Source of the DNA: Candidatus Megaera endosymbiont of Mesostigma viride
GTDB taxonomy: Bacteria; Pseudomonadota; Alphaproteobacteria; Rickettsiales; Rickettsiaceae
Assembly: GCA_020410825.1 (NCBI GenBank)
Contig: CP084576.1
Location: 558,001-622,000, forward strand
DNA length: 64,000 nucleotides
Reading direction: 5' to 3'
Positions 8,753 through 17,769 of this stretch are shown here, piece by piece; the stretch's first letter is position 1, and each line of letters begins with the position of its first letter. The notes beneath the pieces are model-generated. The model did not search any database. It was given only the letters and a program-made list of their open reading frames with translations, and was not told the origin of the DNA. The translations under genes were made by a program, and so were the position numbers.

Positions 8753-11113
8753 ATGAATGGATTAGAAAATTATTTAATCAACAGTCCTGCAGTAAAGGAA
8801 ATTGATATTGATACAAAAAAAATTGCCTATCATAAAGTTAAGCAAAATAGAGAAATTAAAAAGATATCTGGAGATGAGGAGCTAGTAAGAGCTTATTTAT
8901 TAACAAAGTTAGTTAAAGAATTAGGTTATAGCCCAGAAAATATCGAGATAGAAAAAGAATATGATATCGGCAGACCAAAGGTAAATAAACCAAGAATTGA
9001 CATTATCGTTAGAGATAATAACGGCAACGCCTTCCTTTACATTGAACTAAAAAGCCCTAATGATTACGAAAAAAACAAAGATGAAGTAATAGAAAAACAG
9101 CTTTTTAACCTTGCGTCTCAAGAAAAAGGCCAAGGGTATAATGTAAAATATCTTGTTTTATATACTTATGAGCAAGTACGCGAAACTATAAAAGATAAAT
9201 GTATTGTAATTGATTATGAAAAATTTAGTTCGTTTGAATCTTGGAAAGAGGAAAGAAATTTTGCGGATAGTATTCCTATAAGCTATGGTAAAGCGCATAA
9301 AGAGCCATACATTAAAGATGGAAAAAAGGATTTAGAAAAAGATTTTTCACACGAACAATTAGATTATTTAAGAAAAAATTTACATAACGTTCTTTGGGGT
9401 GGTGGTGGAACAGATGATAATGACATTTTTTCATCACTCGTTAATATCATTTTAGCTAAAATCCAAGACGAGAGCGAAAAGAAAAATGGAGAGAAATACG
9501 ATTTCCAAATTTTTTCATTTAAAGATGGTGAAAACTTTGAAACTAATGAGCAGTTATTTGAGAGAATAAATGAACTATATCGGAGAGCTTTAAAACAAAG
9601 ATTAAATTTTGTTGATCAAAATAAGCTAAAAAAATCATTTGTCATTGACGAAAATAAATTTTCTTTAGCAAAACTAAAATATACAGTTGCTCAACTTGAA
9701 TGCTATTCACTCGTAGATGGTAAAAACAGTTTGAGTGGCAAAGATATTTTAGGAGATTTTTTCGAGGGAATAATTAGAGAAGGATTTAAGCAAACCAAAG
9801 GACAATTCTTCACACATATAAATATAGTAAAATTCCTACTATGGGGACTGCAGTTAGATAAATTGGCAATAGAACGAGTAAATAGAGATTTAGAAATACC
9901 ATATATTATAGATCCAAGTGCAGGAAGCGGAACTTTCTTAATTGAGTATATGAAATTTATTACAGAAAACCTTAAAAGGCGGTTTATGGATAATTTAGAC
10001 AAAAAAAGAGATATAGAGGATAAATTTCATGAGTGGTTTCTGCCTGATAATCGAGAAAATAAGTGGGCAAGAGAGTATATCTATGGTGTTGAGCATAATT
10101 TTAATTTAGGAACAGCTACTAAGGTAAATATGATCCTACATGGAGATGGTTCAACAAACGTTTTTGTTAAAGATGGGCTGTTGCCTTTTAAATTTTATGA
10201 TAAAGAAACTGCTCCAAATGCTTTGAACATATCAAGTAATGATACAGCATATTTTGATAAAGACGTTAATGGAGAGTTTGATGTAATTATTACAAATCCA
10301 CCATTTAGTGTTGAACTTGATAATGAAACAAAAGGTAGTTTAAAATATTCCTTTATTTTTGGAGATAAAAAGAATTCAGAAAATCTATTCATTGAAAGAT
10401 ATTACCAATTATTAAGGGAAAATGGTAGGTTAGGAGTTGTATTACCTGAAAGCATATTTGATACGACCGAAAACAAATATATTAGATTATTTATTTATAA
10501 ATATTTCAAGGTAAAAGCGGTTGTTTCGTTGCCTCAGGTTACGTTTGAACCATTTACCAGTACAAAAACAAGTTTGCTTTTCGCGCAAAAGAAACCAAAA
10601 GATGAAATAGAGCATTGGAATGATGTTTGGTATAAATATTCTAATGAGTGGAATAATCTGAAAACTAGATGTGAAAATATAATTAAGGTTTACAAAGGAG
10701 AAAAAAGCCGCAGTAAATTACCATCAGTAAAAAATCTATCAGACTCAGAAGAGAGAGATATTATTCTAAGAATGTTAAAAAATTATACAGAAGAGCATGA
10801 TAGCCTTTTGTCAACTCAAGACTTGATCGCGAAATATAATGCTGAGTTAATAGAACTTTGTAAATATGATAAAGACACTCAAGCGTTATTTGGTTTTGTA
10901 AATACTTGGTGGGTTTTTGGTGAGGTTGCTAAAGAATTAAATTACAAAATCTTTATGGCTGAGGCAGAAAATATTGGTTACAAAAGGACTAAAAGAGGTG
11001 AAAAACCTATGCCCAATGATCTTTACCGCACAAATACAAAAGGTGAAGTTATAATTGACGATGGTATCCTTGAAACTATATTAGACTATATGCGAATAAT
11101 TCAATGGGATTAA
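8753..11113 (+). CDS. Restriction-modification fusion: HSDR_N-like nuclease plus N6-adenine methyltransferase
   Basis: About 786 residues from the ATG at 8753; an upstream TTG at 8687 would add a hydrophobic extension that does not fit the family. Residues about 1-160 resemble the N-terminal nuclease domain of type I R subunits, with a PD-(D/E)XK pattern D83 ... E98-L-K100. Residues about 300-600 are an HsdM-type methyltransferase with motif I DPSAGSGTF (about 387-395) and motif IV NPPF (about 514-517). A long charged C-terminus follows. No DEAD-box translocase is encoded nearby. With the S subunit two genes downstream, this resembles the type IIB BcgI layout (RM fusion plus separate S). It overlaps the start region of the next gene. 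Confidence 0.85.
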   Translation: MNGLENYLINSPAVKEIDIDTKKIAYHKVKQNREIKKISGDEELVRAYLLTKLVKELGYSPENIEIEKEYDIGRPKVNKPRIDIIVRDNNGNAFLYIELKSPNDYEKNKDEVIEKQLFNLASQEKGQGYNVKYLVLYTYEQVRETIKDKCIVIDYEKFSSFESWKEERNFADSIPISYGKAHKEPYIKDGKKDLEKDFSHEQLDYLRKNLHNVLWGGGGTDDNDIFSSLVNIILAKIQDESEKKNGEKYDFQIFSFKDGENFETNEQLFERINELYRRALKQRLNFVDQNKLKKSFVIDENKFSLAKLKYTVAQLECYSLVDGKNSLSGKDILGDFFEGIIREGFKQTKGQFFTHINIVKFLLWGLQLDKLAIERVNRDLEIPYIIDPSAGSGTFLIEYMKFITENLKRRFMDNLDKKRDIEDKFHEWFLPDNRENKWAREYIYGVEHNFNLGTATKVNMILHGDGSTNVFVKDGLLPFKFYDKETAPNALNISSNDTAYFDKDVNGEFDVIITNPPFSVELDNETKGSLKYSFIFGDKKNSENLFIERYYQLLRENGRLGVVLPESIFDTTENKYIRLFIYKYFKVKAVVSLPQVTFEPFTSTKTSLLFAQKKPKDEIEHWNDVWYKYSNEWNNLKTRCENIIKVYKGEKSRSKLPSVKNLSDSEERDIILRMLKNYTEEHDSLLSTQDLIAKYNAELIELCKYDKDTQALFGFVNTWWVFGEVAKELNYKIFMAEAENIGYKRTKRGEKPMPNDLYRTNTKGEVIIDDGILETILDYMRIIQWD

Positions 11114-11115
11114 AC

Positions 11116-11952
11116 ATGGCGCAAGATTTAACTTTTTTTGAAGATTTTAAGGTTAGAAGGCATTTTGATAAGACAAAGCAAAAATGGTTTTTTTCAGTTA
11201 TCGACATTATTGCCGTTCTGACTGATCAACCTGATTATAAGAAAGCCAAAAGCTATTGGACAACTCTGAAATCCAGGCTTAAAGCGGAAGGCAGTCAGGT
11301 GGTCACAGATTGTGACCACCTAAAAATGAAAGCAAGCGATGGAAAATTCTATAATACCGATGTTGCGAATTTAGAAACTATATTCCGGCTTGTGCAATCG
11401 ATCCCAAGTAAAAAAGCAGAACCGATAAAAATGTGGCTTGCTAAAGTTGGTAATGAGAGGATAGAAGAAATTGCTGAGCCGGAAATATCTTTAAATCGTG
11501 CAAGAGAAAACTGGCAAAAGCATGGTAGAGACCAGAAATGGATCGAGCAAAGAATGATGGGGCAAGAAACCAGAAATAAACTTACTGATTACTGGAAAAA
11601 GAGCGGAGTTAAAGAAGGCAAAGAATATGCTGCGCTTACAAATATAATTCATCAAGAATGGTCGGATTTAACTGTAAAACAGCATAAAAAGCTAAAAGGT
11701 TTGGACAACCAAAACCTCCGTAATCACATGAGTGAAGCAGAATTAATTTTTACGGCTCTTGCTGAACTTTCTACAAGACAAATTGCCGAAAATATGGAAG
11801 CACAAGGCTTTGAAGAAAACCAAGAACCAGCAAAAAAAGGTGGTAAGATTGCTAAAGATGCAAGAATGGCTCTTGAAGATAAAACTGGTAAGAAAGTTGT
11901 CAATAACAGCAGTTTTTTGAATAATGAAAATAGTAAAAAAGGAATAGAATAA
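11116..11952 (+). CDS. BRO/antirepressor-like protein (DinD-like family)
   Basis: About 278 residues from the ATG at 11116, which has GGGA eight bases upstream; an ATG at 11104 inside the methyltransferase gene is the alternative. The N-terminal third (FEDFKVRRHFD ... WFFSVIDIIAVLTDQPDY) is a Bro-N type domain seen in phage antirepressors and DNA-damage-inducible protein D. The middle contains ETRNKLTDYWKKSGVKEG and QEWSDLTVKQHKKLKG, typical of the DinD-like members found inside type I restriction loci. It lies between the methyltransferase and specificity genes and is probably co-transcribed with them. A regulatory or DNA-binding role is likely, but is inference. Confidence 0.8.
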   Translation: MAQDLTFFEDFKVRRHFDKTKQKWFFSVIDIIAVLTDQPDYKKAKSYWTTLKSRLKAEGSQVVTDCDHLKMKASDGKFYNTDVANLETIFRLVQSIPSKKAEPIKMWLAKVGNERIEEIAEPEISLNRARENWQKHGRDQKWIEQRMMGQETRNKLTDYWKKSGVKEGKEYAALTNIIHQEWSDLTVKQHKKLKGLDNQNLRNHMSEAELIFTALAELSTRQIAENMEAQGFEENQEPAKKGGKIAKDARMALEDKTGKKVVNNSSFLNNENSKKGIE

Positions 11953-11959
11953 CACTATT

Positions 11960-13399
11960 ATGGCAATGAAAGTTTTCGAGGTAGATTTCGGGGAAATTGG
12001 AAAGGAAGTATCGCTAAGGTTTGACGTTGATTTCGTAAGCTTTAATAAAATAGATACAAAAGAAACATATAGCTTTAAAGACCTTTTTGAAATCCAATCA
12101 TTTTCAAAAATAGCGAGATTAGCGTTATTAGAAAGCTTAGAAGATAAAGATTTTTATTATTCAGAAATTGGTCATGCTACAAAACAAGGGGATGTTGATC
12201 CTATAAAATTAAATTTTGAACATAGGGATGAGTTATCAGAGAATTATTTCTGTAAAATTGAAAAAGGTGATATACAAAAAGCAGAGAAAAATAACATACT
12301 AATAGCGAAAGTGAGACCGAATCTAAAAAAGTATATATTTGTAGATGAAGAACATAGTAACTATTTTTATACAACTGCTTTTATAAACATTAAACCTAAG
12401 AAATTAAATAAAGTGCTTTATTATGCTATTAGAAGAGTATTTTATGATAATTTAATGGCAATCTCTAGGCAAGGAAAAAGCTATCCAACCATCAACGAAA
12501 ATGACTTTACTTATCTTAAGTTTAATAAGCACCTAATTGATTCACTCGAAAGTGATCAAGATAACATTATTTCAAAGATAGAACCCATTGAAAAAAGGAT
12601 CAAAGAGTTTAAAGCTAGCATTAAACAACCTCAGGAGGTTATTAACAAAGTTTTTGCAAGAGAATTTGGCTTTGATTTGGAAAAATTTGAAGAAGTAAAG
12701 AAAATAGGAAACTATTACTTAGATCTGGCAAGTTTTGGAAATAATATTGATATAAGGAATAGTGTAAAATTTCATAAAGAAGCAGGTCAATTCGTAATTG
12801 GCAACCTAAAACGTATCGGTCAGAAAAAAATTAAAAATTATATTTCAGAACCAATAGTTCTCGGAAAAGGTATTTCTCCAACAGAGTATGACGAAAATGG
12901 GGATTTTTATTATATCTCAATGGCAAATATTAAGAATTGGGTATTTGAAGCTGAAGATTCAAAGCTTGTTTCAACCAATTATTCAAATCAAAATTTAAAT
13001 AAAACTGTTACTAAAGGCGATGTTTTAATTGCTCGTTCCGGAGAGGGAACAATAGGAAAAGTCGCGCTAGTTGAAGATGAAAATGTTCAAGGCATATTCG
13101 CTGATTTTATCATGCGAATTAGATTAAAGAATTATAATCCATTATTTGCATATTATTATTTTCGAACAACTTATTTTCAATATCTCATTGAAATCAACAA
13201 AAAAGGGTTGGGTAACAATACAAATATCTTTCCTAGCCAAATTCAAGAATTTCCGATTATAGACATCCCACTCAACTACCAACAAAAAATAGTGGATGAA
13301 ATAAAATCAGAGCTGGATAGACAAGAGGAACTAAAACAACAAATTATCCGGCAAAGGGATGAAATCGATAAATTGATTACCGCAAGCTTAACAACATAA
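11960..13399 (+). CDS. hsdS: Restriction-modification specificity (S) subunit
   Basis: A 479-residue protein with two target-recognition halves, each followed by a helical spacer. The first half ends near residue 200 with the spacer SKIEPIEKRIKEFKASIKQP; the second half includes YYISMANIKNW, the GDVLIARSGEGTIGKVAL element (about 352-369), which is typical of HsdS TRDs, and FPSQIQEFPIIDIPL before the C-terminal coiled coil DEIKSELDRQEELKQQ. It supplies DNA recognition for the fused nuclease-methyltransferase encoded upstream. It starts 7 bases after the BRO-like gene. The sequence specificity cannot be read from it. Confidence 0.9.
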   Translation: MAMKVFEVDFGEIGKEVSLRFDVDFVSFNKIDTKETYSFKDLFEIQSFSKIARLALLESLEDKDFYYSEIGHATKQGDVDPIKLNFEHRDELSENYFCKIEKGDIQKAEKNNILIAKVRPNLKKYIFVDEEHSNYFYTTAFINIKPKKLNKVLYYAIRRVFYDNLMAISRQGKSYPTINENDFTYLKFNKHLIDSLESDQDNIISKIEPIEKRIKEFKASIKQPQEVINKVFAREFGFDLEKFEEVKKIGNYYLDLASFGNNIDIRNSVKFHKEAGQFVIGNLKRIGQKKIKNYISEPIVLGKGISPTEYDENGDFYYISMANIKNWVFEAEDSKLVSTNYSNQNLNKTVTKGDVLIARSGEGTIGKVALVEDENVQGIFADFIMRIRLKNYNPLFAYYYFRTTYFQYLIEINKKGLGNNTNIFPSQIQEFPIIDIPLNYQQKIVDEIKSELDRQEELKQQIIRQRDEIDKLITASLTT

Positions 13400-13421
13400 T
13401 CAATTAAACTCTAAAAATATA

Positions 13422-15242
13422 ATGATGGATATCAAACCTAAACATTTTTCAGAGTATTTCATTATTGATAAATCTAAACTTAATAAATTAGGTGTTTTTG
13501 ATCCTATATTAAATTATGATACAAAAGTTTTTGTTGAACCTATGCTGTTAAAAAATAGCTCTAGTGAAATTATAAAAAATTCTTACCAGAATTATACAAA
13601 GTACTTTTCTAATTTACTCCTTCTATTACAGACATCTCAAAATTTAGATGATAGATGTTGGAGAGCAGCAAAACAAATGGTAAATTTCCCAGAATATCAA
13701 TATACTTGTATTGGCTATGGGTCAGGATCAACAGAGGGTAAAGGTTCTGGCATTGAATTCAACGATAAAATACTAAAAAGCGCCAAAGAAATTGTAGATT
13801 TAGCAGATAACACCCCTGAAATATTTTTGCTTTTACCACTTTTAGAAGAAGGTATTGCAGGTGATAGAATAAGCGATATGGTGCAAAATATTATTGATGA
13901 TGATATTTGTCAATATACACAAAAAATTATGAAAGAACTGAATTTGGTAGGTAATTATGGCTATATAACTAAGAAGGATAACAGTTATAAATTACTCCTT
14001 AATCCATATTCAAACTTACCCATAAAACTCATTCCAGCAGATATTCTGTCAAATTTGCCAGTTGCTGATAAGCTACCTTCTTTAATTGAAGAAATGTCGT
14101 CACGTAATTCAAAATTACGAAATGTAGTAAATAGAGATATAGGCAATATTTGGTTCAACACTACAAAAACATATAGAAAAGGAGTTTTACTAAAAGAATT
14201 AAAAACTAATAAGGAATTTTTTATTGAAACCTTAAAGGCTTTAAAAGAGTATAAATTTGAACATTATGATTTGAAACAAGATTATGAAGGACTTTACACA
14301 TGGCTGGAAAATAGCCAAGATTTTATCAATGTTGAATTATCTAAAGAAATTAAAAATTGTCCTGATAGCCTGGAATCGATAGAATTTGCTGTAACTAGCA
14401 TAATTAAACACTTCAAAGATGCAATAGAAAACAATAATATGTGGAGAACATTTTGGACTAAATACGGTTCTGATTACAGGCATGTTAGGGTTTTTTATTC
14501 TCAAATGCTGTTTTTTACTGTTTGTAATACTTGGCTAACTTCTCAAGCTAGTAATATAATGATAAAGCTGCAACATGATGAAAAAAATATAGGCTTAGAG
14601 TTTACCGTTTCAGGTAAAAATAAATTACTCGTTCATATAAAACATGCAAATAATACAAGCCTTTGTAAGGGTTACAAAAATATACTTGAGAACCACAGAA
14701 ATTCAACTGATACACGTAACTATTATATAGTAATGAATTTCAAGAACGAAAGACCTGCTCAATTAAAAGAAATAGAAATTATTGGTAATCCAATATGTAA
14801 AATATTTGAGGTTGATGTTACGCAACAAAAAATCAAAAAAACAAACTATCCTTTTAAAGCAATTGTATCTAATTGCAACGAGATGTTTCTAGGATTTGAG
14901 GATATAGAATTCTATAATTATGTCGAAGAAAAAGGAAAGGGGGGTAAAAACAAGCATGTTAATACTACAATAATTAAAAATGATGTGATACGAAATATGT
15001 TTAGTCAAAAAAAGAATGAAAATCCTAAATCTATGATTTCTAATATTAGTAATTCTATTATAAGAGAACTTAATAATCTTGTTGCCAATAAATCCAGCAT
15101 TAAAATTCAAAATTTTATGCGAAAATATTCTATTATTAATGAAGAAAGTATTAGCAAAACTATAACCTATTTAAATAAGAATAACGATGGTGGACAAATC
15201 ACTACGTGGTGCTATGCATTCAATAAAACCTATAAAACCTAA
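13422..15242 (+). CDS. Uncharacterised defence-island protein with PD-(D/E)XK-like C-terminus
   Basis: A 606-residue protein at the end of the restriction-modification cluster, 22 bases after the S gene. The N-terminal part (FDPILNYDTKVFVEPMLL, then GYGSGSTEGKGSG and EEGIAGDRISDM) matches a conserved but unnamed family I associate with defence and restriction loci. Residues about 365-455 resemble a PD-(D/E)XK nuclease core: a helix, then LEFTVS (E393) and VHIK, with the lysine at 407 but histidine 405 where an acidic residue is normal, then the usual GYKNILENHR helix. The fold assignment is from pattern memory only. If right, the nuclease may be inactive or use altered chemistry. Two adjacent ATG codons allow starts at 13422 or 13425. 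Confidence 0.6.
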   Translation: MMDIKPKHFSEYFIIDKSKLNKLGVFDPILNYDTKVFVEPMLLKNSSSEIIKNSYQNYTKYFSNLLLLLQTSQNLDDRCWRAAKQMVNFPEYQYTCIGYGSGSTEGKGSGIEFNDKILKSAKEIVDLADNTPEIFLLLPLLEEGIAGDRISDMVQNIIDDDICQYTQKIMKELNLVGNYGYITKKDNSYKLLLNPYSNLPIKLIPADILSNLPVADKLPSLIEEMSSRNSKLRNVVNRDIGNIWFNTTKTYRKGVLLKELKTNKEFFIETLKALKEYKFEHYDLKQDYEGLYTWLENSQDFINVELSKEIKNCPDSLESIEFAVTSIIKHFKDAIENNNMWRTFWTKYGSDYRHVRVFYSQMLFFTVCNTWLTSQASNIMIKLQHDEKNIGLEFTVSGKNKLLVHIKHANNTSLCKGYKNILENHRNSTDTRNYYIVMNFKNERPAQLKEIEIIGNPICKIFEVDVTQQKIKKTNYPFKAIVSNCNEMFLGFEDIEFYNYVEEKGKGGKNKHVNTTIIKNDVIRNMFSQKKNENPKSMISNISNSIIRELNNLVANKSSIKIQNFMRKYSIINEESISKTITYLNKNNDGGQITTWCYAFNKTYKT

Positions 15243-15254
15243 TACTATACCAAT

Positions 15255-16406
15255 TTATCTGGCGTGTTTTAACATAGCTTGTGTTGCTTTTTCAACGGAA
15301 TCTTTTATAGGGTCGATGCTTAAACGAGCGTAGATAGCGGTTGACTGAGGATTTTTATGCCCCAATGATCTACCTATAATATAACTATTAGCTCCTGTTG
15401 TGGCTTGCCAGCTACCAAGCGTTCTTCTTAAATCATGAAGTCTCAAATCTTTGAGGTCAGCTCTTTGCAATATTCTTTTCCATCCAGATTTTGGTTCTAC
15501 TAAATGACCAGTCTTGCCTATACTCTCAAAAACCCACTTACTATTAGGACTTGATTGTAGACGATTTTTAAGGATATCTATTACTTTTTCTGTTAAATGA
15601 ACTCGCAATGATTCGCCGTTTTTAGTTTCAGGTATTAACCACTCACAACGTTCAAAATTAATATCCTCCCATTTCATCGATAAGACATTGGATTTTCTAG
15701 CTCCAGTAAAAAGAGAAACATAAACATAATCTTTGATAGTTAAATTTTCTTCCTCTTCCAAACTCTCAAAAAATCTCGGTAATTCGTCAGGATGTAAAAA
15801 CCTATCTCTTGATTTCTCTTTAAACTTTTTAATACTGCTGGCGGGATTTGTTCTGTTCCATCCCCACTCAATAGCCTTGTTGTAAATAATATGAATCCTC
15901 GCAAGCATTCTGTTGGCTTGATAAAGTCCGTTTTCTTTTCTTATTTTCTCATGTATTAACTGTATTTCTTGCTTAGTAATAGTAGATAGTTTTCTCTCGA
16001 ACCAGTGGCTAAGAAAACGTGGTATGTCTAGTTCATCAGCAATCCAGCTCTTTTTTGTAACCTTGCTATGTCGTTCCATAAAGATTTTAAACATCTCACC
16101 AAAAGTAGTTTCACTTCTGATATTCTTCTTTTCTTCATTAGGGTTTTTACCGCTTATCATATCTGCAATAACTCGTTGTGCTTCATTTCTTGCATTTTCA
16201 ATAGTCATTTCAGGATACTTGCCAAGCGTAACCCTTACAGGTTTACCATTAAACTTGCGATAAACCTTAAATGACTTAGTGCCTTGCTCTGTTACCATCA
16301 ATTCAAGACCCTTTATTTTTGTATCATAAAAATAATGGCGTTTGTTTTTATCAGGCAGTTTTAGGCTATCTAGCGTCTTTTTTATAAAATTGATATTTTT
16401 TTGCAT
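15255..16406 (-). CDS. int: P4-type tyrosine integrase
   Basis: A 383-residue site-specific recombinase that integrates the island at a tRNA gene. The N-terminal arm-binding DUF4102-like domain covers about 1-90 (LELMVTEQGTKSFKVYRKF, VTLGKYPEMT), a SAM-like core-binding domain about 100-185, and the catalytic domain about 205-370. Catalytic residues are visible: R237 (GARKSN), K262, H324 and R327 (HDLRR), H350 (GHKN) and the nucleophile Y359 (AIYARL). It lies 170 bases from the tRNA-His fragment, exactly where a tRNA-targeting integrase is expected, and it converges on the defence cluster with a 12-base gap. Confidence 0.95.
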   Translation of the reverse strand: MQKNINFIKKTLDSLKLPDKNKRHYFYDTKIKGLELMVTEQGTKSFKVYRKFNGKPVRVTLGKYPEMTIENARNEAQRVIADMISGKNPNEEKKNIRSETTFGEMFKIFMERHSKVTKKSWIADELDIPRFLSHWFERKLSTITKQEIQLIHEKIRKENGLYQANRMLARIHIIYNKAIEWGWNRTNPASSIKKFKEKSRDRFLHPDELPRFFESLEEEENLTIKDYVYVSLFTGARKSNVLSMKWEDINFERCEWLIPETKNGESLRVHLTEKVIDILKNRLQSSPNSKWVFESIGKTGHLVEPKSGWKRILQRADLKDLRLHDLRRTLGSWQATTGANSYIIGRSLGHKNPQSTAIYARLSIDPIKDSVEKATQAMLKHAR

Positions 16407-16443
16407 AAATAAAACTCATTAGAATTAGTCTATATTTTTCTAA

Positions 16444-16462
16444 GGTATACTCTCGGTATACT
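16444..16462. repeat. Paired GGTATACT direct repeats near the att site
   Basis: The octamer GGTATACT occurs at 16444-16451 and 16455-16462, eleven bases apart, about one helical turn. Each copy contains the palindrome GTATAC. The position between the integrase start and the tRNA-His fragment suggests arm-type integrase sites or an AlpA/Xis operator in the integrase promoter. Confidence 0.4.
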
Positions 16463-16575
16463 ATAGAGATACATTTTAGTAATAATTAATAAAGATATAT
16501 AAAATACAGATAGCTTAGAAAGCTTATTTTGTCAAGGTTTAGTAAAATTAACAAAAATAGATAAATGTTAGACTT

Positions 16576-16625
16576 TCTGATTGTGGATCTGAGGGTCGCG
16601 GGTTCGAGCCCCGTCATTCGCCCCA
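16576..16625 (+). other. Attachment-site remnant: 3' half of tRNA-His(GUG)
   Basis: The sequence contains an anticodon loop TTGTGGA (16581-16587, anticodon GTG), the 3' anticodon strand, a T arm (GCGGG, TTCGAGC, CCCGT), the 3' acceptor strand CATTCGC, discriminator C and an encoded CCA ending at 16625. Discriminator C73 with GUG identifies tRNA-His. The 5' half with the matching GCGAATG acceptor strand is absent, so this is not a functional tRNA. It marks the right boundary of the integrative element; the intact gene should lie at the left boundary, which is not visible in the window. Confidence 0.8.
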
Positions 16626-16679
16626 GTAAAGATTGCCAAAAGCCCTTTCAACTTTTCCTCTATTTGACTTTTAAGACTA

Positions 16680-17483
16680 TTATTTTGTCACTATACAGTT
16701 CTGTTTACTTGAAACAAGTTTTTTACAAACCAATTTTGCCTGGTTTAGAGAAGGATAATTACCTGCCATAACTAAATAAATTATTCTATCATTATTAGTT
16801 TTTACTTTTTTTATAACCAATTGGGCATTTTTTAAATATTTAATGTGCCGCATTTGTATTCTTTCCCACTCATTGTTTGCTTCTTTTTCTGACCAGGCTG
16901 AAGATAGTTGAATTTTATATCCGGAATCTGCAGAATTTTTATTAAGTTTATATAATTTATTATTCTCTCCTGAGAGCCTTGTAATTTTTAATTGAGGTAT
17001 ATTGGCTTGACCTTCCCCTTTATCCTCATCTGTACTGTTATCGATGTTGCCATCATCTTCCATAGCACGAGTTAGTTCAGTATTAACAGTATTATCAACT
17101 TCGGAAGAAGAAACATTTACAGCCGGTTTATCCTCTCCATCTAAATCAATTTTAGCTAAAATATCATCTATTGAGTCATATTCAGCAACATCATGTGCAG
17201 GGGATCGGAAACCAAGCTCTAGTGGTTCTTCTGGCTCAGAAGATAAATTAATCTCCGCTTCAGGAGCATTAGCAGGTTTTAATTTCTCATAAATTAGGCT
17301 ATTTGAATGTGGGATAATAATTCCTCCCGGGTCAATAGGCCTCCTTTTGAACTCTTCCTGTTCTTCACCAATAATTATATCGTTGCCATTAATATGTGAA
17401 AAATGCCTGGTATATAAATAATATGATAATAATAAGGCACATTTAATAGCTAACCCAATAAATATGTATCTAGAATATCTCAT
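16680..17483 (-). CDS. SPOR-domain membrane protein
   Basis: A 267-residue protein with one N-terminal membrane anchor (about residues 8-24) and a C-terminal SPOR domain (about 185-267, YKIQLSSAWSEKEANNEW ... IYLVMAGNYPSLNQAKLVCKKL). SPOR domains bind septal peptidoglycan with denuded glycans, so the protein probably acts in cell division or envelope maintenance. The middle section (about 35-180) is acidic and low in complexity, as usual for the linker in this type. It is the first chromosomal gene beyond the island scar, and its 3' end lies 55 bases from the tRNA fragment. Confidence 0.85.
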   Translation of the reverse strand: MRYSRYIFIGLAIKCALLLSYYLYTRHFSHINGNDIIIGEEQEEFKRRPIDPGGIIIPHSNSLIYEKLKPANAPEAEINLSSEPEEPLELGFRSPAHDVAEYDSIDDILAKIDLDGEDKPAVNVSSSEVDNTVNTELTRAMEDDGNIDNSTDEDKGEGQANIPQLKITRLSGENNKLYKLNKNSADSGYKIQLSSAWSEKEANNEWERIQMRHIKYLKNAQLVIKKVKTNNDRIIYLVMAGNYPSLNQAKLVCKKLVSSKQNCIVTK

Positions 17484-17624
17484 AACCTATTACGTTAAAC
17501 ACCAAATACTGATTTTATACATACTATAACCAAAATCAGAATTTAGGCAATAAAGCTCTTAATAATCTAATCTATACTTCAGTGGTCTGAATACAACCTA
17601 TCTTTTAAGATAAACTTATAGTTA

Positions 17625-17652
17625 TTGACTAAAAAAATTTTTAATTTATAGT
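17625..17652 (+). promoter_or_regulatory. Candidate sigma-70 promoter of the Ser-rich protein gene
   Basis: TTGACT (17625-17630) and TATAGT (17647-17652) are 16 bases apart, a good match to consensus. A start site near 17659 would begin transcription just before the nested inverted repeats at 17661-17732 and leave a leader of about 110 bases. Confidence 0.5.
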
Positions 17653-17660
17653 TTAATCAA

Positions 17661-17732
17661 GCTATAGCAATAAATATATTCGATTCGTGGCAAAACTTAA
17701 ATTTCCCACGATTCCTGATTTACCGCTATAGC
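17661..17732 (+). promoter_or_regulatory. Nested inverted repeats in the leader, possible structured 5' UTR
   Basis: GCTATAGC at 17661-17668 and again at 17725-17732 flank an inner pair TCGTGG (17685-17690) and CCACGA (17706-17711). The outer and inner arms can pair to form one elongated stem. It lies between the candidate promoter and the strong ribosome binding site (GGAGG at 17759-17763). It does not match a riboswitch I know; a regulatory leader or RNA stability element is possible. Confidence 0.4.
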
Positions 17733-17769
17733 AGATAAGTTATAAAAATTTCAAATATGGAGGCAGAAA

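Noticed and set aside
8753..15242. A complete classical type I system (HsdR, HsdM, HsdS)
   Set aside because: No DEAD-box or translocase motifs occur in any reading frame of the cluster.
16565..16771. A plus-strand reading frame across the tRNA-His fragment
   Set aside because: It overlaps the tRNA remnant and the end of the SPOR gene and has no ribosome site or recognisable product.
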